A stretch of DNA of 58,148 bases from Ancylobacter tetraedralis (GTDB lineage Bacteria > Pseudomonadota > Alphaproteobacteria > Rhizobiales > Xanthobacteraceae). The notes below the pieces were generated by a model, which worked only from the letters and a program-made list of their open reading frames with translations, did no database searches and was not told the DNA's origin. The position numbers were made by a program, and so were the translations under genes. How positions within the stretch are numbered: the first letter of the stretch is position 1; each line of letters begins with the position of its first letter. This document shows positions 1-7,775 of this stretch, piece by piece. The stretch covers positions 1-58,148 of the forward strand of contig NZ_JACICD010000017.1 of assembly GCF_014195655.1 (NCBI RefSeq), in the 5' to 3' direction.

Positions 1-160
1 ACGGCCGCCCCTCATCGTCACGAAACAGCTCACCCGCGTCAGGCAGGATCCTGGAACCGTTTGGCGGCTCACCGGTAAGATCCGGGCCAGGGTAGAGGGT
101 CTGCTCAGGCTCGCTCGGCGCGGTCGTGTCACCGGGCTGCGCGTCACATTCGGCACTCAT
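1..160 (-). CDS. Island protein of unknown function, N-terminal fragment
   Basis: The gene reads leftward out of the window, so only the first 53 codons are seen (start MSAECDAQPGDTTAPSEPEQ). The visible part is acidic and rich in Pro, Asp and Glu, with no recognisable domain. Its ATG overlaps the stop of the excisionase-like gene to its right in an ATGA arrangement, which implies translational coupling. In integrated elements of this kind the gene after the helix-turn-helix gene often encodes a primase or replication protein, but nothing visible here shows that. Confidence 0.6.
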   Translation of the reverse strand, partial: MSAECDAQPGDTTAPSEPEQTLYPGPDLTGEPPNGSRILPDAGELFRDDEGRP

Positions 161-381
161 CGCCGGTCCTCCCCGGCCTGCACCGCCAGGAAGGTCTCAA
201 CATCGGCGCGGCGGACAAGACGCCGACCGCCGATCTTGATCGACTGCAACCGGCCTTCGGCCATGTAGCGATAGGCACTTGAGGGTGGGATGGCGAAGAC
301 ATGGTGTAATTGCCTGAGCGTGAAGACCTCCTTGCGGAGATCCTCAGCTTGGGCCTTCGTGGCAGAATGAACGATAGGCAT
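157..381 (-). CDS. Excisionase-like helix-turn-helix DNA-binding protein
   Basis: This 74-residue protein resembles AlpA/excisionase (MerR-like winged helix) proteins. It has a helix-turn-helix around residues 20-45 (SSAYRYMAEGRLQSIK) followed by the typical wing and second helix GGRRLVRRADVETFL. Such proteins bind the element's attachment or promoter DNA and direct excision or control neighbouring genes. A strong ribosome-binding site (GGGGAGG, 5 bases before ATG) supports the start. It lies downstream of the integrase on the same strand and overlaps the next gene by ATGA. The role in excision is inferred from size, fold and context. Confidence 0.75.
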   Translation of the reverse strand: MPIVHSATKAQAEDLRKEVFTLRQLHHVFAIPPSSAYRYMAEGRLQSIKIGGRRLVRRADVETFLAVQAGEDRR

Positions 382-508
382 GGGAGCCTCCCCGGTTCTT
401 CGAGAGGCCTCCCAGTTAGACCAGCTTGTCCCGGACGCGCGGGACGCGAAACATCAGGAGGGTCCGACATTCGCGTCCCTGCCTTGCACGGCGAGGGACC
501 GGCAATCG

Positions 509-1570
509 TCACGCCTCGGCGGCTTCGCGTGCCTTCCTGAGGTTGTCTGCCTTCTTTCGCGCTTCGCCGATCGCCTTGGCGAGCGCGGCCCGCGTCGTCT
601 CATGCCGGGAACAACCCGGCGGCAGCGTATCTGTCAGGGCGTTCACCAGTGCGACGAACTCGGAAGGCTCTCCATTCACACGCAACTCCCGGCCGGCACT
701 GATCGGCAAACCTGCCCACTTGCAGAACCCCGTGAGATCGATGATCCACCGCGCCCATGCCGAGCCATCGACGAAGGCGGGCTCATCATCAAGATTTTTC
801 GCCACGTCGCTCGCGTAAAACACGATCTGGCGGACCCCATCCATCACCTCGCTGAGCCGAATCGAGTCAACTGCAGATTCTTCGAGGTTTCGGCTCAATG
901 CATCCCGCTCAGCCATAAGGACTTCGCGATGCTCCTGCGTTTCCGCAGCCTCGATCAACTCGTCCAGAGCGATTTCTGCCTGTGCCACGTCTGCCAATGC
1001 CTCATCTGGCACGTCTTGGTAACGCGGAGCGCCACCCATGGCTCGCTCGAGATCGGCGCGGACCAGGGACTTTGCTTTAGCATTCAGAGGCGCCTCATAG
1101 GCAGCGAGGAGATCCGCCGCCGCACGGCCGAGCTTGCTCATCCACGCCATCGTGTCGGCGACCGGCGGCGCCTCAGCCTCCATCTTCACCTGCGAGATGT
1201 ACCGGTTCACGATTTCGGTAATCGCTTCTTTCCATTCGGCAGCCTTGTGAGCCCATACCTCCATGGTGCGCTCCGACAGATCATGGAGCTTTGCATGCCG
1301 ATGATAGGCGTTCCTGGCCCGGGTCGCGCGCTGCTGGGCCTCTGCCAAGGCCGTCGGACCGTCCGCGTGCCTCTCGGCCTCAGCCGCCCTGATCGCGATC
1401 TCCGCCAGAAGGGCACAGCAGAAGGCAGGACAATACGCCTCGCCGACCTTCAGCCACTGCGCCTGCGATAGTGCCCAGTCGCCGGGTTCTGTGCGTCCGA
1501 TCATGTGGCCGGGCGTGCGCTTGCCACGCGCTTTCGAGCCACGCGCCGGCTCGGCCGCCTTCGTCTTCAT
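509..1570 (-). CDS. Hypothetical island protein, 353 aa
   Basis: I do not recognise this protein. It begins MKTKAAEPARGSKARGKRTP with a basic N-terminus, and the rest is largely helical, Ala/Glu-rich and without signal peptide or membrane segments. The C-terminus (GEARKKADNLRKAREAAEA) is likely coiled coil. The start at 1570 is preferred over one 60 bases upstream because GAGGAAA lies 6 bases before the ATG. It sits 57 bases downstream of the integrase on the same strand and ahead of the excisionase-like gene, so it is cargo or a housekeeping gene of the mobile element. A 127-base gap separates it from the excisionase-like gene. Confidence 0.7.
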   Translation of the reverse strand: MKTKAAEPARGSKARGKRTPGHMIGRTEPGDWALSQAQWLKVGEAYCPAFCCALLAEIAIRAAEAERHADGPTALAEAQQRATRARNAYHRHAKLHDLSERTMEVWAHKAAEWKEAITEIVNRYISQVKMEAEAPPVADTMAWMSKLGRAAADLLAAYEAPLNAKAKSLVRADLERAMGGAPRYQDVPDEALADVAQAEIALDELIEAAETQEHREVLMAERDALSRNLEESAVDSIRLSEVMDGVRQIVFYASDVAKNLDDEPAFVDGSAWARWIIDLTGFCKWAGLPISAGRELRVNGEPSEFVALVNALTDTLPPGCSRHETTRAALAKAIGEARKKADNLRKAREAAEA

Positions 1571-1626
1571 GACCGTTTCCTCCAATGGCCAGACAGAACT
1601 CAGGACCGTCCGGGCAACCCAAGTCG

Positions 1627-2877
1627 TCAAACTGGCTCATGGGCCGGCTGGAGCATTGGCGCTGTTGCTTCGTTCGCTGGCTTCGGCTCGACATAGGCCG
1701 CCCATGTCTCCATGAGTTGCCGACGCTTGGCGAGCGCATCGCTGCGCCGGTACGCCTGCTCGGCCTTGTCGCCGATGACGTGGGAGAGCGCCGCCTCGGC
1801 GACCTCTCGGGCAAAGCCGGTCTCGTCGCCGGCGAAATCGCGGAACGCAGAGCGGAAGCCGTGCACCGTGACATCCGTTCCCATTCGCCGCAGCAACATG
1901 GTCATCGCCATGATGGAGAGTGGCTTGCCCGGCTTGTGGCCAGGAAAAACCAGCGGATCGGTCTCGCCTTCGGAGAGCGGCTTGATGGCTTCAAGGATTT
2001 CGACGGCCCGGCCGGACAGCGGCACGCGGTGTACCCGGCCTGCCTTCATCCGCGTGGCTGGCACGCTCCACAGGCGATCGCTAAGGTGGACTTCGCTCCA
2101 CCGCATGTCCCGCACCTCGCCCGAACGAGCGGCGGTCAGGATCAGGAACTCCAAAGCGAGCGCCGCTGTTGCCTGGCGGCCGCGCAGATCACGGATGAAG
2201 GTGGACAACGCCTCATGGTGCATGGCCCGATGGTGCCCGCGCTGCAACTTCTGCTTCTTCGGCAACAGTTTGTCGAGATGGCCGCGCCAGCGAGCGGGAT
2301 TGGCCTCATTCGGCGGGATATGGCCTGCCGCGCGGGCCGCATCGATCACCGCTTCGATGCGGCCACGCAGGCGTGACGCCGTTTCGGCTTTCGCAATCCA
2401 GATGGGTTTCAGCGCGCCAACGATGGCGTCGGTTCCGATCTCATTGACGGGAGTGGACCAGAACGGCTTGCAATAGGTGCGCAGGGTGGTGCCCCATTGC
2501 GCCCGATGCTTGGCATTCCGCCAACCGTCCTGCATGGCTTCGATCAGGGCCTCCGCCGCCTCTCCGAAGGTCGGCGTGCGTTCGCGCCCACGGCGTGCCT
2601 CCTCGCGGGCGAGGATCGGATCGCGACCATCTCGCACGCCCTGTTCAGCCTCGTCGCGTGCCTTGCGCGCTTCGGCAAGGGAGACGGTCGGATAGCCGCC
2701 CAGTCCCATCTCTCGCCGCTTGCCACGCCATTGAAACAGATACAGCCACCGGCGCCGATCGGCGCTGCGGCCATCTCCATCGATGACGAGATACAAGCCA
2801 CCGCCATCGGAGTGCCGGCCGGGTTCCAAAAGTGCCGCTGCACCTTTCGCGGTCAGCCGGTTGCGTGTGCGCGCCAT
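1627..2877 (-). CDS. Site-specific tyrosine recombinase, P4-integrase type
   Basis: This 416-residue protein has the usual length and layout of P4-type integrases. An N-terminal arm-binding DUF4102 domain (LTAKGAAALLEPGRHSDGGG, then GLGGYPTVSLAEARKARDEA) is followed by a core-binding segment and the catalytic domain. Catalytic residues are visible: Arg in LTAARSGEVRDMRW, the His-x-x-Arg box in VTVHGFRSAFRDF and the nucleophile Tyr in EQAYRRSD. It would integrate and excise the element extending to the left. The start MARTRNRL at 2877 is chosen because it opens the conserved arm domain. Longer in-frame upstream sequence lacks family similarity and includes the repeat region. The catalytic set is complete, so the enzyme may be active. 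Confidence 0.93.
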   Translation of the reverse strand: MARTRNRLTAKGAAALLEPGRHSDGGGLYLVIDGDGRSADRRRWLYLFQWRGKRREMGLGGYPTVSLAEARKARDEAEQGVRDGRDPILAREEARRGRERTPTFGEAAEALIEAMQDGWRNAKHRAQWGTTLRTYCKPFWSTPVNEIGTDAIVGALKPIWIAKAETASRLRGRIEAVIDAARAAGHIPPNEANPARWRGHLDKLLPKKQKLQRGHHRAMHHEALSTFIRDLRGRQATAALALEFLILTAARSGEVRDMRWSEVHLSDRLWSVPATRMKAGRVHRVPLSGRAVEILEAIKPLSEGETDPLVFPGHKPGKPLSIMAMTMLLRRMGTDVTVHGFRSAFRDFAGDETGFAREVAEAALSHVIGDKAEQAYRRSDALAKRRQLMETWAAYVEPKPANEATAPMLQPAHEPV

Positions 2878-2928
2878 GTTGCCCCCGTCCAGATCTCTCC
2901 GCCAGATGCACCTCAATCGCGGTGCTCT

Positions 2929-2948
2929 GGCCCCACTATTGGCCCCAC
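2929..2948. repeat. Tandem pair GGCCCCAC, 12-bp period
   Basis: GGCCCCAC occurs twice (2929-2936 and 2941-2948) separated by TATT, 52 bases upstream of the integrase start. Spacing and position fit arm-type recombinase binding sites. That role is inferred. Confidence 0.55.
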
Positions 2949-3154
2949 CTTCGGCGCGAGATTCTATCGGACGACCTGGGAGATTGACAGGCAGATGATC
3001 GTCAAAATCCAACAAAGACAATACGCTCATGAGATGATAGGGGAGGAATAAGGAGGATAATATTACGGACACCCTCTCCGCCATCCACCTTTCCGCACAT
3101 ATTCTGACCCATCCCAAATGCGTTGAGCCTGCACGATTTCGGCGGCATACCTTG

Positions 3155-3178
3155 TTCAATCCGTTCGCTTCAATCCGT
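3155..3178. repeat. Direct repeat TTCAATCCGT, 14-bp period
   Basis: TTCAATCCGT is repeated exactly at 3155-3164 and 3169-3178. It lies between the integrase and the integrase remnant and may be a recombinase or excisionase binding site. No direct evidence is available. Confidence 0.4.
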
Positions 3179-3242
3179 GTCGAGCCGGGGAAATCCCGGG
3201 TAGAAACCGGGTATCGCGACCGGGTAGGCTGGGGATGACGTG

Positions 3243-3377
3243 ATGCTGCTGACTGATGTGCAGATCCGCAGGGCCAAGCCGGGCGAGCGGGCGCTCAAGC
3301 TGACGGATGGTGGAGGGCTTTCCTCTACCCCACCGAATACCCCACCCGCGGGTAGTCATTCCGGCGCATTTGGCTGA
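3243..3377 (+). pseudogene. Second integrase, N-terminal remnant
   Basis: The reading frame starts MLLTDVQIRRAKPGERALKL and continues TDGGGL. This is the canonical opening of the DUF4102 arm-binding domain of P4-type integrases, in which residues like YLLV or YLEV normally follow GGL. Here similarity stops abruptly after GGL near 3320. The frame runs 18 further unrelated codons through a tandem repeat to a stop at 3375-3377. About 90 percent of the expected 400 residues is missing. It is on the opposite strand to the intact integrase and is not its duplicate, since that protein starts differently. It marks an older integration at the same chromosomal site. Confidence 0.8.
3326..3345. repeat. 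Tandem pair TACCCCAC, 12-bp period
   Basis: TACCCCAC occurs at 3326-3333 and 3338-3345, with the same 8+4 layout and strand as the GGCCCCAC pair at 2929-2948. It begins just where the integrase remnant loses similarity, so it may be an arm site of another lost element. Confidence 0.5.
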
Positions 3378-3739
3378 ACGTGCCCGAACAAAGAGGGCGG
3401 TGAGCCCGTGGCCCCCGCCTTGTTGTCGGTCATTGACATTGCCTGCGGGCTCTCAGTCGTCGTCGTCATGATCGGGCGGGTTGGCGACCACGGGCAGTGC
3501 GCTGCCCTGGATGTGCTTGAGCCGTAGGGTCAGCGGATTTTCAGCCTCGCCGGCGATCTTCAACCGGTCATTGAACAGGCTGGGCGATCGAGGATCAGGT
3601 GATGGACATTGCGATCCGCCACCTGCGCCCGGGCGGGCGGATCCAGATCGTGACGCGAGACGCCGACGCCGACGGCGACGCGCCATTGAGGGTCGGCCTC
3701 GCCGGCGAGCCGCGCCAGAAAACAGACGCAGACCTCCGG
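3378..3739. other. Degenerate region without an intact gene
   Basis: No frame here has a convincing start, domain or ribosome-binding site. On the minus strand the stretch ending at 3453 encodes a plausible protein tail (LFNDRLKIAGEAENPLTLRL ... PPDHDDDD), preceded by low-complexity Arg-rich translation. A second minus frame contains ARLAGEADPQWRVAVGVGVS and stops inside the first. This pattern suggests a frame-disrupted remnant of a mobile-element gene, which I cannot identify. Confidence 0.35.
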
Positions 3740-4717
3740 TCAAGAAGCGGACATTCCCTCGTCCCGCATATTGCTAACGCGGCTGGCATCAGCCTTCCGG
3801 GCGCTCTGCAACGACGACTGTATTTCTGATGTCAGCAAATTCATGATGATTCCACCGATGCGTGAAAGCGGCTTCTTCGCATCGATGGCGATGGACACGC
3901 TCTGCGGTTCGACACTCTTGTCACGGACCGGCAAGAATCTGAGTTGGCCTGCCGCCAGTTCAGAGGCCGCGTCGAGCTCGGAAGTAAAGGCGACGTAGCG
4001 GCCACCGCGCGCGAGTTGCTTGACCAGTTGGAGCGAATTGGTGACCAGCGCCTTCTGGGGGTCGGCAAACAGCCAGCCATAGCGCGCGTCGAGATAGCGT
4101 CGGATCATCAGCGCTCGGCTCTGTAGCGCGATGGGGTGGGCCACCACCTCCTGAAGGCTCACCGTCTCGGCTTTTGCCAGCGGATGGTTTGGAGCGACCA
4201 CACAGCCAAAAGGCAGATCCGCACTCCAGTGGACATGCACGTCGCGGCGCGGCGTGAGATTGAAGATCGCCGCGATGTCAGCACTTCCCGCGAGCAGCGC
4301 GGTTACGGCATCGTCGGGGCTGGCGATCTCTACCTCCAGCGAGATGCGAGGCTGCTCGGCAGCGAGGCGCTCAACAAAGCGGGGGAGAAAGCCGTTGGCG
4401 TGGCTGTCCATCGCCACCAGCCGGATATGGCCCTGATCCATGCCCTGAAGCTGTTTGATCTCCGCCGCCACACGGCGTTCGTCGCCGCGCCAGCGCCGGG
4501 CGAGTGTCACGAGCGCATCCCCGGCAGCGGTAAGGCGCATGCCGCGCGGTAGCCGTTCGAACAGCTCGACATCGAGTTCCTGCTCAAGCAGCAGGATCTG
4601 CCGATCGATTGCCGAGGCCGCAATATTCAGCTCCTTCGCCGCCTTCTGGATCGACCCCGAACGCGCCACCTGATCGAGATAGCGCAGCGATGCGGGAACG
4701 AGAAAGGCGCGAGCCAT
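3740..4717 (-). CDS. LysR-family transcriptional regulator
   Basis: This 325-residue protein has the standard LysR architecture. A winged helix-turn-helix lies at residues 8-65 (SGSIQKAAKELNIAASAIDR, then LEQELDVELFERLPRGMRLT), and a periplasmic-binding-protein-like effector domain spans about residues 95-295. The C-terminal tail is longer than usual. It is transcribed divergently from the ABC transporter operon starting at 4854, across an intergenic region with a perfect ATTCGAAT palindrome. It therefore most likely controls that operon and itself in response to the transported compound. The effector is unknown. Confidence 0.93.
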   Translation of the reverse strand: MARAFLVPASLRYLDQVARSGSIQKAAKELNIAASAIDRQILLLEQELDVELFERLPRGMRLTAAGDALVTLARRWRGDERRVAAEIKQLQGMDQGHIRLVAMDSHANGFLPRFVERLAAEQPRISLEVEIASPDDAVTALLAGSADIAAIFNLTPRRDVHVHWSADLPFGCVVAPNHPLAKAETVSLQEVVAHPIALQSRALMIRRYLDARYGWLFADPQKALVTNSLQLVKQLARGGRYVAFTSELDAASELAAGQLRFLPVRDKSVEPQSVSIAIDAKKPLSRIGGIIMNLLTSEIQSSLQSARKADASRVSNMRDEGMSAS

Positions 4718-4853
4718 CCGACCATCCTAATTATTCGAATGGATTGTTGCTTAATCTGCGCTGGACGGCAATGGCCGATTGACGGAACCTGACTTGCATG
4801 ACGGGGCGACAGTCCGCCGCGCGACCTCCGCCCGCCTGCAACGGAAAACGCCG
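4718..4853. promoter_or_regulatory. Divergent promoter region with ATTCGAAT palindrome
   Basis: This is the intergenic region between the LysR gene and the ABC permease gene. It is AT-richer than its surroundings near 4727-4755 and contains the palindrome ATTCGAAT at 4733-4740, a plausible LysR recognition core. Promoters for both directions are expected here. Exact -35/-10 hexamers could not be assigned. Confidence 0.45.
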
Positions 4854-5834
4854 ATGAGCCGTACCGAGAGCATCGACGTGCCCGAGCGCGTCACCCCGCA
4901 TGTTACGAGGCTGAGAGCAAACGCAAAGGAAGGAGCTTTCGCACGGCGCATGGCGAAGGTTTGGGAGTTCGCCACCGGCACCCGCATGGCGGGATATGTT
5001 CTCGTGGCGCCGGCTGTGCTCTTTCTCGCCGTCTGGTTCGTGTGGCCGGTGCTGACGATGGTGCATCTCAGCCTGACCAGCCGCGTCGTCGAGGGCGTGA
5101 GCGTCGAGGGCTTCACGCTGGAAAACTATGTCCGGCTGTTTTCCTCGGACCTCTACTTCCGCATCCTGTTGCGCACGCTCCGGATCGCCCTGCTCACCAG
5201 CCTGTTCACGGCACTGTTCGCCTATCCGCTCGCCATCGCCATCGCGCGGGGCGGCCCCTCGCTTGCCCGGCTGGTCACGATCACCCTTCTTGCGCCGCTT
5301 CTGGTCAATGTGGTGGTGCGCTCCTATGGCTGGCAGACCATCCTCAACAAGACCGGCGCCCTTGCCTGGGTCCTCAAGATATTTGGCATTAGCAACCCGC
5401 CGGTGCTGCTCTACACCGAATGGGCGGTGCTGATCGCCTGCGTGCACGTCTACCTGCCCTTCATGGTGATGCCGATCGCCGGCGCCATCGGGCGGATCGA
5501 CCGCTCGGTCGAAGAAGCGGCGCGGGTAGCTGGAGCCACACGGCTGGCGGTGCTGAGGCGCATCATCCTGCCCCTAAGCCTGCCGGGTCTCGCGGTCGGC
5601 GCCTCGCTCGTGTTCTCGCTCAGCGCGGCGGCCTATGTCACCCCCCAGATCCTCGGCGGCAATTTCTCGCCGCTGCTCGGCACCTTGATCGAACAGCAGA
5701 TACTCACCTTGAATGACTGGCCCTTCGGCGCCGCGATCTCGACCCTGCTGATTGCGCTCGTGCTCGCCTCCAACCTCATTTTCCTCAAGCTCGTCAGCCG
5801 GCGCTTCGCGCGCTGGACGGCCGGCGCCCGCTGA
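4854..5834 (+). CDS. ABC transporter permease, spermidine/putrescine-Fe class
   Basis: This integral membrane permease of about 326 residues is of the PotB type. The first membrane helix follows a roughly 45-residue cytoplasmic N-terminus (YVLVAPAVLFLAVWFVWPVL). About six helices follow, with the EAA loop EEAARVAGATRLAVLRRIIL that docks the ATPase near residues 220-240. The start at 4854 (MSRTESIDV) is preferred to a TTG 75 bases upstream because GGAAAA precedes it. It is the first gene of a LysR-controlled operon in which the partner permease follows after 13 bases. The substrate cannot be read from sequence. Confidence 0.9.
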   Translation: MSRTESIDVPERVTPHVTRLRANAKEGAFARRMAKVWEFATGTRMAGYVLVAPAVLFLAVWFVWPVLTMVHLSLTSRVVEGVSVEGFTLENYVRLFSSDLYFRILLRTLRIALLTSLFTALFAYPLAIAIARGGPSLARLVTITLLAPLLVNVVVRSYGWQTILNKTGALAWVLKIFGISNPPVLLYTEWAVLIACVHVYLPFMVMPIAGAIGRIDRSVEEAARVAGATRLAVLRRIILPLSLPGLAVGASLVFSLSAAAYVTPQILGGNFSPLLGTLIEQQILTLNDWPFGAAISTLLIALVLASNLIFLKLVSRRFARWTAGAR

Positions 5835-5847
5835 CGGAGGCCGCGCA

Positions 5848-6642
5848 ATGAACGAAACCGTCAGCCTGCCGCTCAGGATCACCGTCGGCATCATCCTCGC
5901 TCTGGTCGTGGCGCCGCTGCTCGTGCCGGTGCTGATGTCGATTTCCGACACGCCCTACATCGTGTTCCCGCCGCAGGGCTTCACGCTGAAATGGTATGGC
6001 GAGGTGCTCGCCAACCCGGAAGCCCGTGGCAGCTTCCTGTTCTCGCTGGAACTGGCGGCCATCGTGACCGCGGTGTCCCTGCTGCTGGGTGTGCCTTGCG
6101 CGGCCGGGCTGACGCGCTACCGGGTGGCCGGACAGGACGCCGTACTCGGTCTAATCCTCTCGCCACTGATCGTGCCGCTCATCGTCACCGGTGTGGCGCT
6201 GCTGCAGGTCTTCGCGCTGATGGGATGGCGCGCCACGCTCATGCAACTCGTCATCGGCCACACCGTGGTGTGCCTGCCCTACGTGATACGCTCGGTCTCC
6301 GCGAGCCTCCTGCTGGTCAACCGCAGCCTTGAGGACGCCGCCGCCGTGCTCGGCGCCCCGCCCCATGTGGTGGCGATGAAAGTGATCTGGCCTCAGGTGC
6401 GGCCGGGCATCCTCGCCGGGGGCACCTTCTGCTTCATCGTTTCTTTCGACGACTACCCGGTTTCGATGTGGCTTGCCGACGGCAACCACTTCCCAGTGCC
6501 GCTTTATCTCTACACGGTCATCGAGCGCTCTTTCGATCCGTCGATCGCGGCCATCGCCTCGCTGATGATCTTCTTCGCGCTCCTCCTCGTGCTCGTCATC
6601 GAAAAGGTCTTCGGGCTCAGCCTTGCGCGCCTCGCGAGCTGA
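5848..6642 (+). CDS. ABC transporter permease, PotC type
   Basis: This 264-residue second permease has six predicted helices, starting with ITVGIILALVVAPLLVPVLM. The EAA loop is LEDAAAVLGAPPHVVAMKVI. A GGAGG ribosome-binding site 7 bases before the ATG fixes the start. It pairs with the permease at 4854 to form the membrane channel of an importer and is followed after 37 bases by the binding-protein gene. Confidence 0.9.
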   Translation: MNETVSLPLRITVGIILALVVAPLLVPVLMSISDTPYIVFPPQGFTLKWYGEVLANPEARGSFLFSLELAAIVTAVSLLLGVPCAAGLTRYRVAGQDAVLGLILSPLIVPLIVTGVALLQVFALMGWRATLMQLVIGHTVVCLPYVIRSVSASLLLVNRSLEDAAAVLGAPPHVVAMKVIWPQVRPGILAGGTFCFIVSFDDYPVSMWLADGNHFPVPLYLYTVIERSFDPSIAAIASLMIFFALLLVLVIEKVFGLSLARLAS

Positions 6643-6679
6643 CGCTCGCTCACATCAAATCAGAATAGGGGAACAGGTC

Positions 6680-7747
6680 ATGACACAGATTTCGCGTCGT
6701 ACGTTCGGCAAGCTTGTCCTCTGTGCTGGTGCGCTGGCGCCCATGGGGTACGTCCGCAACGGCTGGGCACAGGGCAAGGAAATCCAGATCGGCATCTGGG
6801 GCGGCTCGCAGGGCGAGTTCGTCAAAAAGAACATCATCCCGGCCTTTGAGAAGGATTTCGGCGCCAAGGTCACGGCGGAGGAGGGCTTCACCCTCGCCAA
6901 TGTCGGCAAGATGCGGGCGACCAAGGCCAACCCGAAATTCTCCGTCATGTTCATCGACGACGTGGCGATCCCGGTCTGCAAGGCGGAAGGTCTGATCGAG
7001 CCGCTGCCGGCGGATGATATGCCGGCGCTCGCCAAGCTCTATCCCCGCTTCGGTTTCGATGGCTGGGGCACGGCGCTGGCAATCTCGGTGGCCAGCATGT
7101 TCAACAACACCTCGATCACCCCGCCGGACAGCTATGCCGAGCTCTGGAAGCCGGAATTCGCTGGCAAGCTGAAACTCGTCAGCCCGAAGAACACGCCTTC
7201 TGTGTTCTTCCTTATCGTCGCGGCGGCGGTGAAGTCGGGAAAGCCGTTCGCGCAGGCGCAGTACCTCGTCGATGACAGCTTCGACAAGGTCGCGGAGCTG
7301 AAGCCCAACATCATGAACCTCTTCGACAACGGCCCGCAGGCCGCGAATGAGGTGGCGCAGGGCCAGGCCGATATCGGCCTGCTGGAACTGTCGAAGTACA
7401 TTTACCCCTACACCGCCAAGGGCGCGCCGGTGACGATGAGCTTCCCGAAGGAAGGCTCCTTCGCCGGCAATAACTGCCAGGTGCTGGTGAAAGGCGGGCC
7501 TAACCGCGACCTCGCCGTGGCCTTCATGAACCGGATGCTGGAGCCTGCCGTGCAGAAGGCGTTCTCCGAATATGCCTACACCGCCCCGCCGGTCTCGGGC
7601 ATCGAGTTCTCGCCCGAGACGCTGAAATACATCGCCTATCCGGTCGAGGAGATGGACAAGCGCGGCCTGTTCACGCCGGACTGGGACTACATCAACGCCC
7701 GCCGATCGGGCTGGACCGAGAAGCTCAACGGCATCTTCGCCGTCTGA
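6680..7747 (+). CDS. Tat-exported ABC substrate-binding protein
   Basis: This 355-residue periplasmic binding protein is of the spermidine/putrescine-Fe type. The N-terminus MTQISRRTFGKLVLCAGALA carries a twin-arginine export signal with cleavage expected after GWAQ. The mature part starts with the family pattern IQIGIWGGSQGEFVKKNIIP and contains GWGTALAISVASMFNN. It delivers substrate to the two permeases encoded just upstream. Use of Tat implies folding, perhaps with a bound cofactor or ligand, before export. The ATPase gene follows after 28 bases. The ligand is unknown. The deacylase encoded downstream hints at an acylated amino acid or similar carboxylate, which is inference only. Confidence 0.9.
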   Translation: MTQISRRTFGKLVLCAGALAPMGYVRNGWAQGKEIQIGIWGGSQGEFVKKNIIPAFEKDFGAKVTAEEGFTLANVGKMRATKANPKFSVMFIDDVAIPVCKAEGLIEPLPADDMPALAKLYPRFGFDGWGTALAISVASMFNNTSITPPDSYAELWKPEFAGKLKLVSPKNTPSVFFLIVAAAVKSGKPFAQAQYLVDDSFDKVAELKPNIMNLFDNGPQAANEVAQGQADIGLLELSKYIYPYTAKGAPVTMSFPKEGSFAGNNCQVLVKGGPNRDLAVAFMNRMLEPAVQKAFSEYAYTAPPVSGIEFSPETLKYIAYPVEEMDKRGLFTPDWDYINARRSGWTEKLNGIFAV

Positions 7748-7775
7748 GCGACAGGCACCTCATCGGGAAATCGAC

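Larger units (their letters stand above)
2878..3242. other. Non-coding integrase upstream region, probable attachment-site zone
   Basis: No convincing gene is present. The stretch holds short direct repeats (2929-2948 and 3155-3178), a purine-rich segment near 3041-3062 with two GGAGGA motifs, and three copies of CCGGGTA between about 3190 and 3230. Integrases of this type bind arm repeats next to their own gene, so the element's right attachment site is expected here or just beyond. The core site itself could not be identified because the other end of the element is outside the window. Confidence 0.4.

Noticed and set aside
1..3377. Anti-phage defence island
   Set aside because: The visible island genes are integrase, excisionase-like and unknown proteins; no nuclease, methylase, toxin-antitoxin or known defence domain is seen.
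3453..3743. Minus-strand 96-residue ORF as an intact gene
   Set aside because: Only the last 40 residues look protein-like; the front is an Arg run from GC-rich DNA. Listed as a degenerate region instead.
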